Part shown: positions 32,462-43,893 of the stretch, in pieces
Position numbering within the stretch: the stretch's first letter is position 1
Layout: each line of letters starts with the position of its first letter
DNA from: Isoetes taiwanensis
Taxonomy: Eukaryota; Streptophyta; Lycopodiopsida; Isoetales; Isoetaceae
Reading direction: 5' to 3'
Length of the DNA: 64,000 nt
Assembly: GCA_021234155.1 (NCBI GenBank)
Contig: JAJEKV010000085.1
Span: 312,001-376,000 of the forward strand
The notes under the pieces: model-generated
The model's database searches: none
Told to the model about the DNA's origin: nothing
What the model saw: only the letters and a program-made list of their open reading frames with translations
Position numbers and translations under genes: made by a program

Positions 32462-34101
32462 TGTGACGCTCCCTGCTAAACATACGGCGCTCGGCCGTAC
32501 ACTCGGCAGGAAATCCCCCATCCGGCTCAGCAACCGCATGGGCCCTTCGTCTACCCCGCACTCTGAGGTGACTCTTAGTGCGGGGAGGGAACACGAAGGT
32601 GTCTTGCGCGCCCTTCCCCTATGGGCTCCTATAACAGCGGAAGCGATAACACGTCAGAACTAGCATCAACATATACAAGTACTACCTCGGAGGGTAGTGC
32701 ATCACACATAAACGAATGCAAAGATGATAATCACGAATAGTAAAACATGAGAGCTCCTACCCCGGCTCGGACTTCGTGGGAGGATGGCTGACCCGCTAGG
32801 CCTCAAGATAGAAGCGGAACCGAGTCATGGCAATGGCGGGGCTGGCATAGAACAATGGCTAGGGTTGACCACTCCATCCGCCCCTCCCGTGCATACTTTG
32901 CAGATGGGCTAGATCAGGCTCTCGGCGGGGACTCTAGCCTTCCTGATCACGCAAATCCCATGGCATCACCCATCGGGACTACTCGGGTTGCATCTCCCCG
33001 TCCGATGAGGCAGGAAGGGTTGCATCTCCCCTTCCCGAGTGCGGAGGTGCCGGTGGGCGGCTAGAGAATGGCGACACCGCGATTACCCACCGGCCAACCC
33101 CCAAAAGCGAGCCAAGCCAACACTTGCAGCTCTCGGGGAGGCGAGGCAACACCATTGCCCCGGGGAGGTGTCCGGACCCATGCTCGGCCCACACGAAGTG
33201 ACCGACCATAAGCCTAGCCCACTATGGGATCCCCCTGCCCCCACTTTCGGCGGGGATCCTCCCTCCACTTTCCCTCTAGCCCGTTATGCGGTCTTTGAGT
33301 CATATCATAGCCTCAATAGCACGGTGGGCTCCTATGCACCTGAGCCGCAACTAATAGGAACTAAGGGATCTACTCTAGGAGCATACTACATATGGCTCTA
33401 GGTCTCTACCCCCTTCCCAATACAGGGAGGAGCAAACATGATCAACCATCATCACATAATCATCACATCATGAGAATAATCATAAGAAGAACATCTTAAC
33501 CTAATCATACAACTAACTAATAGTTAGGGTTCCTTGATTAGGGTTCAAGATGTTGAATATGGGTTCTAGGATGGCTCTACTCTAGATACAAAATACTAGC
33601 ACATCCGAATGCTAGTCCCGGATGAGCTCTCACAACTACTATCCTACATACACTGCTCACGATGCTCTCCCTCCGGATCCGAGCCCTCCATGGTCTTGAC
33701 TCACAAGCTGCTGTTCCTACTCCAGAGCGAGTCTACCTGGCAGGGCTGCTGCACCAGCCTATGCCACTAGCGAGCGATGTTGAAGCGGGGTTTGAGCAGT
33801 AGGTGAGTCTCACAGGTGCTAGGGCTAGAAAGAGGTCTAGGGTTAGGGTTTATGCCTATATAAGTTAGGTCCACCTAGGATGCCACGTGGCACCAATCGG
33901 ATGAGTCCTGTGTGGCGGTGCCCCAATAGGTTAAGGCCACGTGGACAATGGCTTACCCTATGGTTGGCTAAGTTATGAGAATAACTTAGCCATGCCCCCC
34001 AGTGCCACAATCTATGGTATACAAGGCTATGAAGATAGACTTGTGGTGGCGGATCGAGGAATATATCGTATTTATGGCGTTATATTCCCTGGACCGTCAC
34101 A
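32462..34101 (-). repeat. 3' LTR (left copy)
   Basis: 1640 bp, from TGTGACGCTCC to GGACCGTCACA. A TATATA core lies near 33853 within the part that would be U3 in sense. Nearly identical to the right LTR over its last 260 bp (33840-34101), but with many small indels elsewhere. Confidence 0.93.
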
Positions 34102-34111
34102 TTCTCCCCTA
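34102..34111 (-). other. Polypurine tract
   Basis: In the sense direction, AGGGGAGAA lies immediately before the 3' LTR (plus strand ttctcccct). It is the expected primer for plus-strand DNA synthesis and confirms the minus orientation. Confidence 0.8.
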
Positions 34112-34979
34112 GGACAATCTTGTCCCTCGGCATTGCGCTAAGGTGACGAACCTACCTTATGCCTGCAACACATCAACAACATGTCATAATCTTTAGTTTA
34201 GTTTAGCAATCAAGTTTTATTAGTTCAAGTCAAAAATTTAGGCTATATTTGTACTTATACAAAATTATATAGCCTTAACAGGTTATTTCTTACGATAATT
34301 CAAAACATTATTGTAAGAGTTATTAGGGTTCATAATCTAATTATTGCTCCCCTATCTTCTGTAATGTCGCTCCTCGTTGAAGTCCACCTTCTACTTGCAC
34401 GCAAAGGAGCACATTACGTTAGTTTAGTTAATAATTTGTGGTTTTAGGGGACCACCCCTTACCTCCTTGAGCGAACCATTTTGACTCAAGGTTGTCCCTA
34501 CTACCTTGCCCAAGATCATGGCCCTTTCGGTTTGAGCTTAGGGATCATTTAAGATGCTCCCATCATTGCCCATGATCGAGTGCTACCTTGTACACGATCC
34601 CCGGTCGAGTACACCCCAAAGCATCATGCCCCAGGGTTTCAGCTAGGGGAACGCCTCACGATCCCATCATCGGCGCATGATCACTTAACCTTCACCATGA
34701 CCCTCCTACGGCCGGGTGTGCGTGCCCCGCATTGGCATAGAGATCATCCGATCGATGTCCCCTCATCGCCCACCATGCTTCATTCCTCACTCACATGACC
34801 CTAATGGTCATGCGCACCTCTTTGTGCGTGTGGCCTGAAAGAATGCCCTAAAGGCGTATCCCATCATCGCACACACGATCCAAGGTTCTGGCACATGCAC
34901 CCTACTAACTAGAATGCATGCGCCAGGCTCAAAGCTAACTAACAACATACTAGCTAACCACCTGGCAAGTCGGGGTCGA
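34112..34979. other. 3' noncoding region of the LTR element
   Basis: Between the chromodomain stop and the polypurine tract. No gene seen. Confidence 0.65.
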
Positions 34980-35459
34980 CCAAGTCGGAGACGACTCGCC
35001 CATCAAACTCCTTCATAAACTCTGGGTATTGCTTCTCCAAATCTTGCTTCAATACCCATGTATGGCGTCTTCCAGCGGCAAGTGCTTCCACTTAACCAAA
35101 TATTGGAGGAACTGGGACCTCCTAGTCTTCTTGAATGACTTATCAAGAAGCAATTCAGGCACTATTTCTACTTGCTCCTCCGTCATTTCCAACAAGGTTG
35201 GAGTATCTAAAACCTCCTCAGGGTTAGGATTGTGCCTTTTTAGTAAACTTACGTGGAAGACCTTGTGGACCTTAAGATGGGCTGGAAGATCCAACTTGTA
35301 GGCTTGGGAGCCCACTCTCTCCAAAATCTTGAACGGACCAGCCCACCTAGGGGCAAGCTTCTTGCAGCTCCCAATCCGCAGCTTGGCTTGCTTCACCTTG
35401 ATCTTCAACCAAACGGTATAAGCCCAATCGTAAACTCCCTTACGGTCCTGTGTTTGCAT
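34980..35459 (-). pseudogene. Integrase C-terminus with chromodomain
   Basis: Reads LGSCKK-type linker, LAPRWAGPFKILERVGSQAY (GPY/F module), LPAHLKVHKVFHVSLLK, then a chromodomain-like segment (LDKSFKKTRRSQFLQYLVKWKH with LPLEDA). One frame change then leads to a tail reading VLKQDLEKQYPEFM and a stop near 34970. Chromodomains at the integrase C-terminus direct chromoviruses to marked chromatin, often H3K9-methylated. Domain present; binding residues not assessed one by one. Confidence 0.85.
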
Positions 35460-36522
35460 CGGCTACACTCTTCTGCCGACTTCTTGCTGCCAATAAATAA
35501 CCCCTTACTTCCTCTACTAGCTGCTGCATGTCCCCTAACATCTGCTGGGATACTTCTACCTTGGACACAGGATTGTGCCAGGTATCCGGGGTTAAGCACT
35601 GGTACCCGTAATTTACCATAAAAGGAGACATCTGAGATGACTCCTGCTTGGCACTGTTGTAGGCGAATTCCACCAAGTGGATGTACTCATCCCACTTGGA
35701 CTGCTTGTTCCACACATAGCTTCGAAGCATGTCTTCAATGATCCGATTCGTCCTTTCCGTCTGGCCATCTGTTTGGGGATGATATGCCGTACTCATGGAG
35801 AGCTTCGTCTGAATGGTGCTAAAGAGATCCTGCCAAAAGGCACTCATGAACTTAGAATCTCTATCAGATATTATCTCCCGAGGCATGCCATGGAGTCTAA
35901 AAATCTCCCTTACAAATAACTTGGCAGTGTCTAATGCGGTGTACGTATGCCTTGCAAGGCCGCGAAATGTGCCATCTTAGATAACTTATCTACGACAACC
36001 ATCAATGCATCCTTGCCTCGAAGAGTTCTAGGGAGACCTGTGATGAAATCCATGCTTATGACCTCCCACTTTGCATTTGGCACCCCCAATGGCTCTAAAG
36101 CACCTGGAATCCGAAGTTGCTCCTTTGGTTCAGTACCGACATAACGGCAATCCCGAATATATGCAAATCGCCTCTTCATTCCCCGCGAAGTAACTACTTG
36201 AATCTTGAAATAGGTCTTCATGAAGCCCGGCATGCCCATATTGGGCTGTTATGTGTGTCATGAAGAATTAACTTCCTTACCCCCGAAGATTCTGCACACA
36301 CAACTTATGCTTGTGGTACAACAAAGTTGCCTTCCTTCTTAAAATGCTTGAAGGCTTCCCGCTCCTTATCTGTTCTGCTTCCTTGGAGAGGCTTTCCCAC
36401 ACCTCCTTGAAGTCCACATCGGTTGGCAAGGATTCTTCAATCTTCTTACCAAACTCACTTTCGAAGAGTGGAAATGGCATTACAATGCGTCCTTGTGCGA
36501 AATGGCCTCCCAAAGAGGGCAT
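35440..36522 (-). pseudogene. Integrase core
   Basis: Reads the N-terminal part (HKHKLCVQNLRG; the zinc-binding region that follows is decayed), MKRRFAYIRDCRYV, WEVISMDFITGLPRT (first Asp), VVVDKLSKMAHFAAL, REIISDRDSKFMSAFW (second Asp) and STAYHPQTDGQTERTNRIIE (Glu). These form the DD(35)E active site. It would insert the cDNA. Frames change near 36240 and 35930. Confidence 0.9.
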
Positions 36523-36968
36523 CTGCTACAACATTAAGCTTACCGGGGCTTATATATAATATCAAAATCATACTCCTCAAGAATTCCATCCACCTCCTTT
36601 GCCTTAAGTTGAGGAGTGGCTGGGTGAAAAGATACCGAAGGCTCGGTGATCGGGTATCTAAGCCAAACTTCCTTCCCACCAAGTAATGCCTCCATATCCT
36701 CAATGCCCCGACAATGGCTAGCAGCTCCCGATCATGGGTTGGGTAGCGTTGTTTCGGCGTCGTTCATCTTCTTTGAGTCGTGGCGACTACCCTTCCTTCT
36801 TGCATCAAGACGCCCTGTTGCTATCTTGCTGCATCTGTTGCTACCAACTTATCTTTACCGGGGTCCTAAGAACAAGCCGGTGCTGTTGTCAAGGCCTCTT
36901 TAAGCTTCTCGAAGGAAGCTTGGACTTTCTCTAACCAATGGCTAGCCCAATCCTTAATCTTCTTGGCC
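36455..36968 (-). pseudogene. RNase H region
   Basis: Decayed RNase H following RT. Clear parts are HYLVGRKFGLDTRSPSLRYL, LRQRRWMEFL and ISPGKLNVVADAL, typical of Ty3/gypsy RNase H ends. The N-terminal part (36968-36700) is badly broken. The domain removes the RNA strand during cDNA synthesis. Confidence 0.8.
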
Positions 36969-38340
36969 TTAGTGAGGTCCGGCGTGAGGGGACCGCCCAC
37001 TTAGCAAAGTCCTTCCGCGAACTTTTACGTAGTATCCCGCCAACCCGAGAAAGCTTCTTACTTCTGTTACATTCCTTGGGGCTGGCCAATCAACTATTGC
37101 CTCAATCTTAGATGGATCTGTGGAGATTCCCTCGGATGTTACCACATGTCCCAAATACTCCACTCGGCCTGTTGCAAAGTGGCACTTTGAGAGCTTCCCA
37201 TACAACCGATGACGTCTCAACTTCTCCAACACTTTCCTGAGATGCTGACAATGCTCTTCAAGGGACTTGCTGTAGACTAGAATATCGTCGAAGAAGACAA
37301 TAACAAACTCATCCAAGAAGTCTCTGAAGATGTCGTTCATAAGGCGCATAAATGTTGCGGGAGCGTTCGACAATCCAAAGGGCATTACTGTAAACTCAAA
37401 ATGACCATACCGCGTTCTGAAAGCAGTCTTATGGATGTCCTCTTCTTTTATTCTTATCTGATGGTATCCTGATCTCAAATCAATCTTAGAGAATACCTTT
37501 GCTCCTTGTAGCTGATCCATTAGGTCATCCGCCTTGGCAATGCATACTTATTCTTTATCGTCACCGCAGCATTGAGTCGGCGATAGTCTATGCACATTCT
37601 TAAGCTCCCATCTTTCTTCTTCACAAAGAGTATAGGTGCCCCGAAAGGAGACACACTTGCTCTTATAAATCCAAGCTCGAGCAATTCTTGAAGCTGCTTC
37701 TTGAGCTCAATCAATTCTGGGGTGCTCATTCTATATGGTGCCTTACTGGTAGGCTTCGCATCTGGAGCCAATGTGATCTCACATTCTACACCCCTATAAG
37801 GTGGCAGCTGCCGGATTTCATCCGGGAATACATCCTTGAACTCTGAAATAAGCCTTGCTATCTGCCTGGGCAACTGATTCCCCTTTGGGTCACTTCCCTC
37901 CTGCTTGCCTGGCCCAACTGATTCCATCCTCAAGATGTAGTCCACCTTATTCCTTTCTATGCTCTTCCTTAGCTGTTTCAAAGAAATACACTGCATGGGA
38001 GAATCTAGCTTCTTACCTTTGACTATCAACTTGTTGCCGTCCGGTGCCGTCATGGTGACTTCGTTCCGGTCACAATCAATTACTGCTTTAGCTGGCTTCA
38101 AGAATTCCATTCCCACAATAAGATCATACCTTCCGATATCCATGACTTCTGCTCCCATCGGCCACTTAGCCCCACTAAGGTCTATGTCAAAGGTGATCCT
38201 CCTCCCCTTAGTGTGCCGAATGGCGCCATTTGCCATAGCTACTGGCCTTGGCTTAGACTTCAATACCTTGTTCTTCATTAGAGCAGCCAATCTCGGAGAT
38301 GCAAAATTATGAGAGCTACCTGTATCTATGAGGACTACAT
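36969..38340 (-). pseudogene. Protease and reverse transcriptase
   Basis: The protease active site is visible as [14 protein letters not shown] (DTG codons at 38318-38326), then [22 protein letters not shown] follows: [48 protein letters not shown], then after a frame change [26 protein letters not shown] and [11 protein letters not shown] (catalytic Asp pair), [11 protein letters not shown]. The layout is that of chromoviruses. Frame breaks near 37520 and before 36990. Confidence 0.92.
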
Positions 38341-38499
38341 ATGGCTTACTATCTATGATCCCATCAGCCGCAATGACAGTCGACTGATTCTCTATATCAC
38401 CTGACTCAATGTTTGCACATATGTGGCACTCACCATCTATGAAGTCCCGGGCCTCCCCGCGGTCGCCGCGTCTTCATCTCGCTTCATTGGGGAGTCCCA

Positions 38500-39783
38500 A
38501 TCCAAGAGTTCTCGCCAAGGCCGATCGCATGATCGAATGGACAATCATGTGTTCGGTGCCCCGGCTGGAAGCACCGAAACATAGCTTTTTCTCAATGCAT
38601 TCATCTCTTTTCCTTCCGGTGACTGTCCTAGGAGACGGCAAGAGCGTTGCCCCGATGCATTCTCTGGCTTCACGGTCCACAAAAGCTTTGCTCGACCCTT
38701 ACCTTGTTCTTGACTCCCGATGGTGTAGCCTGGCGATTGCTTACCCCGATATTGTCCCCGATCACGCCACGAACTCTTACCCCCGGTTGGCTGCTTTTTC
38801 TTTGGAGTTGCCGGTGCCTCTTCCAAACTTATAGCTTTATCTTCGGCCTGCGCAACTGACCTTGGGTTGATTGCTCTTACAAGCCTCTTGATATTGCTGT
38901 TCAACCCCTCAATGTAAGTATCTACTGCCTGCCTTTCTGATACTCCAGGGACATGAAGCCTAAGTCTCATGAATTCTTCGGTATACTTAGCCACTGATAG
39001 GCTCCCCTGATTCAACTTTGAAACTGGCCGGATCACGTCTACTAGTATGGGACCTTGGCACATAGTGCTTCGGAAAACCTTTGCTGAAAGTCTTAAATCT
39101 GCAATTGTTCCTCTTCAGCTTGTTAGACTTAGCATATCCCTTCCACCAGATTCTTGCCGGTCCAATAAGGTTAGCTGTAGCAACTTTCCCTATATCCTTG
39201 TCTTTCATACCGTAGGAGTTGCCAAATTCTTCCATTTCATCAAGCCATGCTTCACCTCCATGCCCGATCGTCTTTCCACGAGAACTGCCCGGCTTCCTTG
39301 TCTTCCACACATTGCTCATAGCACTATCCACCTTTTTCGGTAGTCATCCGTCTTTCTTGCCCTTTTCCTTGCCTTAGGTGTGCCGGGCTCACCGCTGTGA
39401 ACTAGAGCCTCCCTCACCGGAAGAACTGCCGATGAGTTTGGAGCTAGATGATGATGGACTCCTGGTTCTCCTCTTCCTTCTCCTATCCCGGCGTGCCCAC
39501 GGTTGCCCTCCCTTCTTCTGGGGGGAACCGTCACCACCGGGAGGTAAGGTGGAGGTGGAGGTAGAGGACCATCTTCCCCGCTCATTCATCGAGGTGCCTC
39601 CAGTTGATCCGGGTTTTGCATTTGGTTCCTCATCCGTACCATCTTTGCGTTGATTGCCTCACGGTGACATATCCGCTCAAAGTCTTCTTGTTCTCGCCAA
39701 ACAAATTCCTTTGGAACCCAATTGCGTGGTCGGTGGGTCCCGAGATCCCCGCACTTGAGTTCCTTGCTGCAAGGATTGATCAT
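38500..39783 (-). pseudogene. gag polyprotein
   Basis: ATG at 39783 (MINPCSKELKCGD). N-terminal region with a basic, Ser-rich part, then the gag core: GEAWLDEMEEF, GPARIWWKGY, RRDPASFKVESG, VAKYTEEFMRLRLHVPGVSE, DTYIEGL. Near 38558-38604 there is a CCHC knuckle-like block (RCFQPGHRTHDC), with its first Cys lost or frameshifted. gag would form the particle and bind RNA. Several frame changes. Confidence 0.82.
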
Positions 39784-39991
39784 TAATACATGTTATTAAG
39801 TTAGGCAATGATCATTTTTGTTTACAATTAAATTGTTGTTAGGTACAAAAGAAATCATATGAAAGCTTTATTTACAAGTCAAAATCATGGTAATATTTAA
39901 TTAGCATATAGGGGTACACTTAATGAACTACATGATCATACTTAAGAAGAGTTACAATGTACTTTAATTAACTTAACAAACAAATCTTCTA

Positions 39992-41690
39992 TCAGTGATG
40001 TCGCTTGAAGAAGTTCTTGATTTTCTTGAATGTTGTGCCCTTGCCCATGTTCTGCAGTATTCTGGCCGCCGACCCTCCCTCTAATGCTCTTGCCACCTGT
40101 GGTGCTGGTAATTCTGGTGCAGTTGCCGCTACCACTGACAAGTGCGCATCTCTGAGGTGGCCCCTTGCGAAGTCGAGGGCGTGAAGGGCTACTGCTCTCT
40201 TAAAGAGTATAACATGGTCCATTCCGACATCTATCTTGGCGTGCTGCCCAAACCCTGTAAGTGCTATAAGGAGCGCCACTGATTCTTCACCCCTTGGGCT
40301 GAACTCCTTGTGAAAGACTATCATCTGTCCTTGGCTGAGGGCCGGAAGATAGTACCTTAGTGATTTACCCCTATGTGGCCCCGTGGCTCCCGTGCCTTTC
40401 CTGCCAGCTGCCTGACCGAAGATATCTATTGCTGTAAGATCTTCGTGGTCCCTCCACATTGTTCTTTGCGTTTTCAGTTAATCTTTGCTAGATGCCTCAC
40501 GCATGCTCCCAGGCCGGACTGGTCGGCTCGAGCTTGGGCGTCTTCCCGGCTTGTACAATCTGCTCTGGATCTCCTGGAATTCCTCCTCTGGAATGTCGGG
40601 TTGCTGTTGTTGAAACATCTGCCTTATCTGCTGGTATGCTTGGATATCCGACATGGTTTCCCCTGCATAGGAGTGTCGCTCGGCTACCTCCCTTGGGATC
40701 TCCTGGTAGGAATAGTCGATGAAGTCGCTACCCTGTTCCTGTGCAATTAGGCCTAGGAGCTCGTCTATCCTGAGGTTCTCCTCTTGGCAATAGGGGAGGT
40801 TAAGGACGTCGGTGGCGAATATATACTCTTCACCGTCGATGATCACTGGGGTGAGGGCCGTGATACCTATTGGCGGCTCGAAGTCTCGCCTTAGCACCTC
40901 CTGCTGCTGAGCTAGACGCCTCTCCATCCTTCTTGCCTCGCTTATCTCCCAGCTTGGGTTCTCTTCCTCTTCCTCCTCATAGTCCTACTCAATCGCAACC
41001 TAGGTGTTTTACGATGTGGAGCCATGGTATTAAGATATTGCCGTTTGATCTAAATTGGATACCTATCTGGCGCCTTGAGTGTCGAGGGAGTTAAATCCAA
41101 GGAGGTTGAATGGGCGGCTGCCCTGGTAGGTTGACCGGGCCTGCATTTGCATGAACAAGGCTAAAAGCCTGGGTTTGAGACGCACCTATGCCTATGATGC
41201 TTACGGTCATGTAGTCCGGCATGTTTCTGGTTCTATCCCACAATCTACTCTTGCCCCTGGATCCCCCACCTATGGCTTGGGCAAGGGTGTCTAAGGAGAC
41301 CCATTTCCCCCCCGTAGGTGGCAAGCTAACCTCCCCGGGTAGAATGTGCCGATCATATTGACGGATGATGTCGATTGTAGTAAGGAGTTCTCGTTAGGGG
41401 TGGCATGGAGATCAAAGAGATGATCAAAGACATGAAAGGCTTGTTCAGTGAAAATCACTGTGATGTGATTGAGTCGTTGTACCATCTAACAAAGTTTGAT
41501 GGTGCCATTGAGCGTAGATGGCTATGAAAAAAATGGGTGATGGAAACAAGTAAGGAGCTAGAAAATCGCCAAAGGGGTTTGAGAGCACTTTTGATGGGGA
41601 GAAATGACAAATGAGGGCCCTTTTATAGACTAGGGGTGCCTCGGTTCCGTGCACAAAAGGTTCTTGATGGGAAGACTCCAAATCTATGGC
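39992..41690 (-). pseudogene. Extra ORF between 5' LTR and gag
   Basis: Coding-like on the element's sense strand. Parts include MESSHQEPF (41681), GGKWVSLDTLAQAIGGGSRG (about 41320-41260), MERRLAQQQEVLRRDFEPP (40927), IIDGEEYIFATDVLNLPYCQ, FQEIQSRLYKPGRR and a last part (40459-39992) with HKEFSPRGEESVALLIALTG. I do not recognise a domain. Extra genes upstream of gag occur in some plant Ty3/gypsy lineages, but I cannot assign this one. Frame-broken. Confidence 0.45.
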
Positions 41691-41809
41691 CTTGGGTGTC
41701 CAAATGAGCTACCATGAAGTGCAATTCTAAACAAAACAAAGCAAGAAACACTACATGGCAGTTTGTTGGTTAAAATTTGGTCAAGTTAGGCAAATCCAGG
41801 CGAAATCGG

Positions 41810-42089
41810 GTGGCGTCGCGCGGATCGGGTCTGCGTCGCGAGCGCAGACGTATTTGGCGCGACGGGACCCGATTTCGGGTTATTTCGACCTTTAGGAAAA
41901 ATTTTAGGGTGTTAGAAGATCCTAATATGACTTTCTAGCATGATTCTAACTTAATTAGCAACTTTTCTTACTTAATTTGGACATGGATTAGGTACAAAAT
42001 GGCGAATCTCCGGGTGGCGTCACAAGGATCGGTCTGCGTCGCGGCCGCGAAGCAGACGTATTTGGCGCGACGGGACCCGATTTCGGGTT
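41810..42089. repeat. GC-rich direct repeat pair in the LTR element
   Basis: A segment of about 72 bp at 41810-41881 recurs at 42014-42089; both end cgggacccgatttcgggtt. The first copy holds a GTCTGCG...CGCAGAC hairpin. It lies in noncoding spacer between the upstream ORFs. Confidence 0.7.
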
Positions 42090-42336
42090 CCTTTTGCAAT
42101 TTTTCTAATTTTTTTTCCTATTTAGCTACTTAAACATGTTTTTATACCTAAACATATTTTCATACTCGAATTAATGGCCAGTTTTACACAAAATGTTATA
42201 TTTATAGAAACTTAATAATTACATTAGTTTAACAAAATTGCATCTTCAAGGGTATTCCTTGCGGATGCGACGCCAAGTGGATATCCTTGGGCATGAGGGT
42301 CACCCTCTTGGCGGGATCGCGCAGAGGTTCCCTTCC

Positions 42337-43150
42337 TCAAACAACTGGGTGAGCTCCGCCCCCAAGGCCACTTGCAACACCTGAAAGTTGTGAGCGACGC
42401 CACTGTAGTGGGTGATGAACTCCGCCATCACCTCCCGCATGAGCCGCTCGAATGGTGCCTTCCCCTGTCAGGAGATTAGTGCACCGCTGAAAGTGCCTAA
42501 TCTCCCAGAAAAACTCCCAAGGGGAATTAGGTCCATGGTGGACCTTCTTGGGCTTCTTTCGGGGTGGCGGCGGCTTGGGCTGATTCTTTGGCGGCCCTCC
42601 CCTCCACTTGCTTGTTTGACGTTTTGCGGCAGTACCAATCATTATACCTAGATCCACCGGCGAAGGTATTCTTGGTATGCCTTGGCTGGAGGGTGAGCGG
42701 TCCTCCTTCAAGGCGAGCCTTCGCCCGCCCATACGCTTCTTCACCACCGCCAAATGGCTTTCGAACCCTGCTTGGGTAAGGTGGTCTTGAGTCCGCCCTT
42801 CCTCACCTTTCTTCTTCCTCACCGCTCTTCTTCTTCCCGTGCTCCCTCCTCCCGGGAGGCCTCTATCCGCGGCCGGTTGGCGAGGACGTCGTTCTTCTTC
42901 TCCTCCGATCCTGCCGCCCGCGGCTCCTCTCAGCGCTCCCTCTCTTCACTCCTCGCTGCCCCTCTTACGGCCACTCGGTAACCTTTTCTTTGCCCTTCTT
43001 CCTTGGTGCCGACGCTTAACCGTCCACTGTTTGCTGGACTTGCTCTTCCTCTGCTCTTCCCGCCGGTGTAATTGGCCCGAAGTGGCGTATTCGCCGGTTT
43101 TTCGCGTTCCACGCCCGGCGAAGGGCTGCTTCTGGGGGCTGCTCTTCGCA
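42337..43150 (-). pseudogene. Basic Pro-rich ORF near the 5' LTR
   Basis: Minus-strand open part (42822-42337) reading KRMGGRRLALKEDRSP, SKWRGGPPKNQPKPPPPRKK and NSPWEFFWEIRHFQR. It lies downstream of, and may continue, the short ORF at 43321-43151 across frame changes. No domain recognised. Confidence 0.35.
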
Positions 43151-43321
43151 TCATGATACGCCCTGCCGCTGCCGGGTTGCCGCTGGTGGGGGAAGCTCCT
43201 CTTCCCCCTTCTTGGGCCGTAGGTGCTCTGGTATCTTCTTCACATGTCGCCCTGCTGCCTGCGCCATGGAGAGGGTAGGCCTAGGGCCAGTCTTCCTGTA
43301 GGTTTGCTTGGTGCGTGCCAT
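43151..43321 (-). CDS. Short ORF with a histone H3-tail-like N-terminus
   Basis: 56 codons, ATG at 43321, TGA at 43151-43153. It is an early ATG downstream of the primer-binding site on the element's sense strand. It begins MARTKQTYRKTG. Histone H3 starts ARTKQTARKST, so residues around the K4 and K9 positions match. The rest (AAGRHVKKIPEHLRPKKG and on) is basic and unlike H3, so this is not a histone gene. It may be the N-terminal piece of the longer broken ORF downstream. The likeness could be chance. Confidence 0.5.
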   Translation of the reverse strand: MARTKQTYRKTGPRPTLSMAQAAGRHVKKIPEHLRPKKGEEELPPPAATRQRQGVS

Positions 43322-43881
43322 ATCTTGTGGTTCGGAAAATGGGTGACGAAAGGCTGAGCAAGAGAGAGGTGGAGGTGAAGGGTTGGAGAGAGAAAATGAG
43401 GTGTCAGATATTTAAAAAGGAGGGTCCCTGGGAATATTCTCCTACCATAATTACCCCTATTTATTAGCCCCCCTTATTAATTACAAGATATTTAGTAATT
43501 ATTTAATTATTAATGTATATGTTAAATCCATATTAATTGATATTATACTTAAATTTCGAATTTTTCTAATGGTTCGAAGTGCAATTTATAAATTTGCGCC
43601 ATTTTTCACCTGGGTCTCCGATTGGCATGATTCTTCGACCCATTTTAGGTGAAATTTGATGCAGATGCATAATTTTCACTCCAAATTTACTAGAAGGTGC
43701 GTTTGACTCACTCAAACCTTCGTCTAACACTTAACCTAAGTCCTGACCCACTACCTAGGAGAAAATTTTTTCCCCCATTTTCGCGGTTCGATGGTGGAAA
43801 TGTTTATTTCACACCCCTATAGGCCTGTTAGACTACTTCATGGTTATGGTCAGTGCTAGTTCTTGGTCAACCAAGAACATT
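43322..43881. other. Leader of the LTR element
   Basis: AT-rich noncoding spacer between the primer-binding site and the first ATG in sense direction. No gene. Confidence 0.7.
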
Positions 43882-43892
43882 GCTCGATACCA
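43882..43892 (-). other. Primer-binding site, initiator Met tRNA type
   Basis: In sense direction TGGTATCGAGC lies one base after the 5' LTR. Plant initiator-Met-tRNA sites read TGGTATCAGAGC, so one base is missing. Confidence 0.85.
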
Positions 43893-43893
43893 T

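Noticed and set aside
32462-32594. N-terminal extension of the LINE C C-terminal ORF beginning MFPPRTKSHLRV
   Set aside because: These residues come from reading into the retrotransposon LTR; LINE sequence begins at the target duplication.
37959-38834. Plus-strand ORFs across the retrotransposon pol and gag region
   Set aside because: They are antisense shadows of minus-strand protease, RT and gag.
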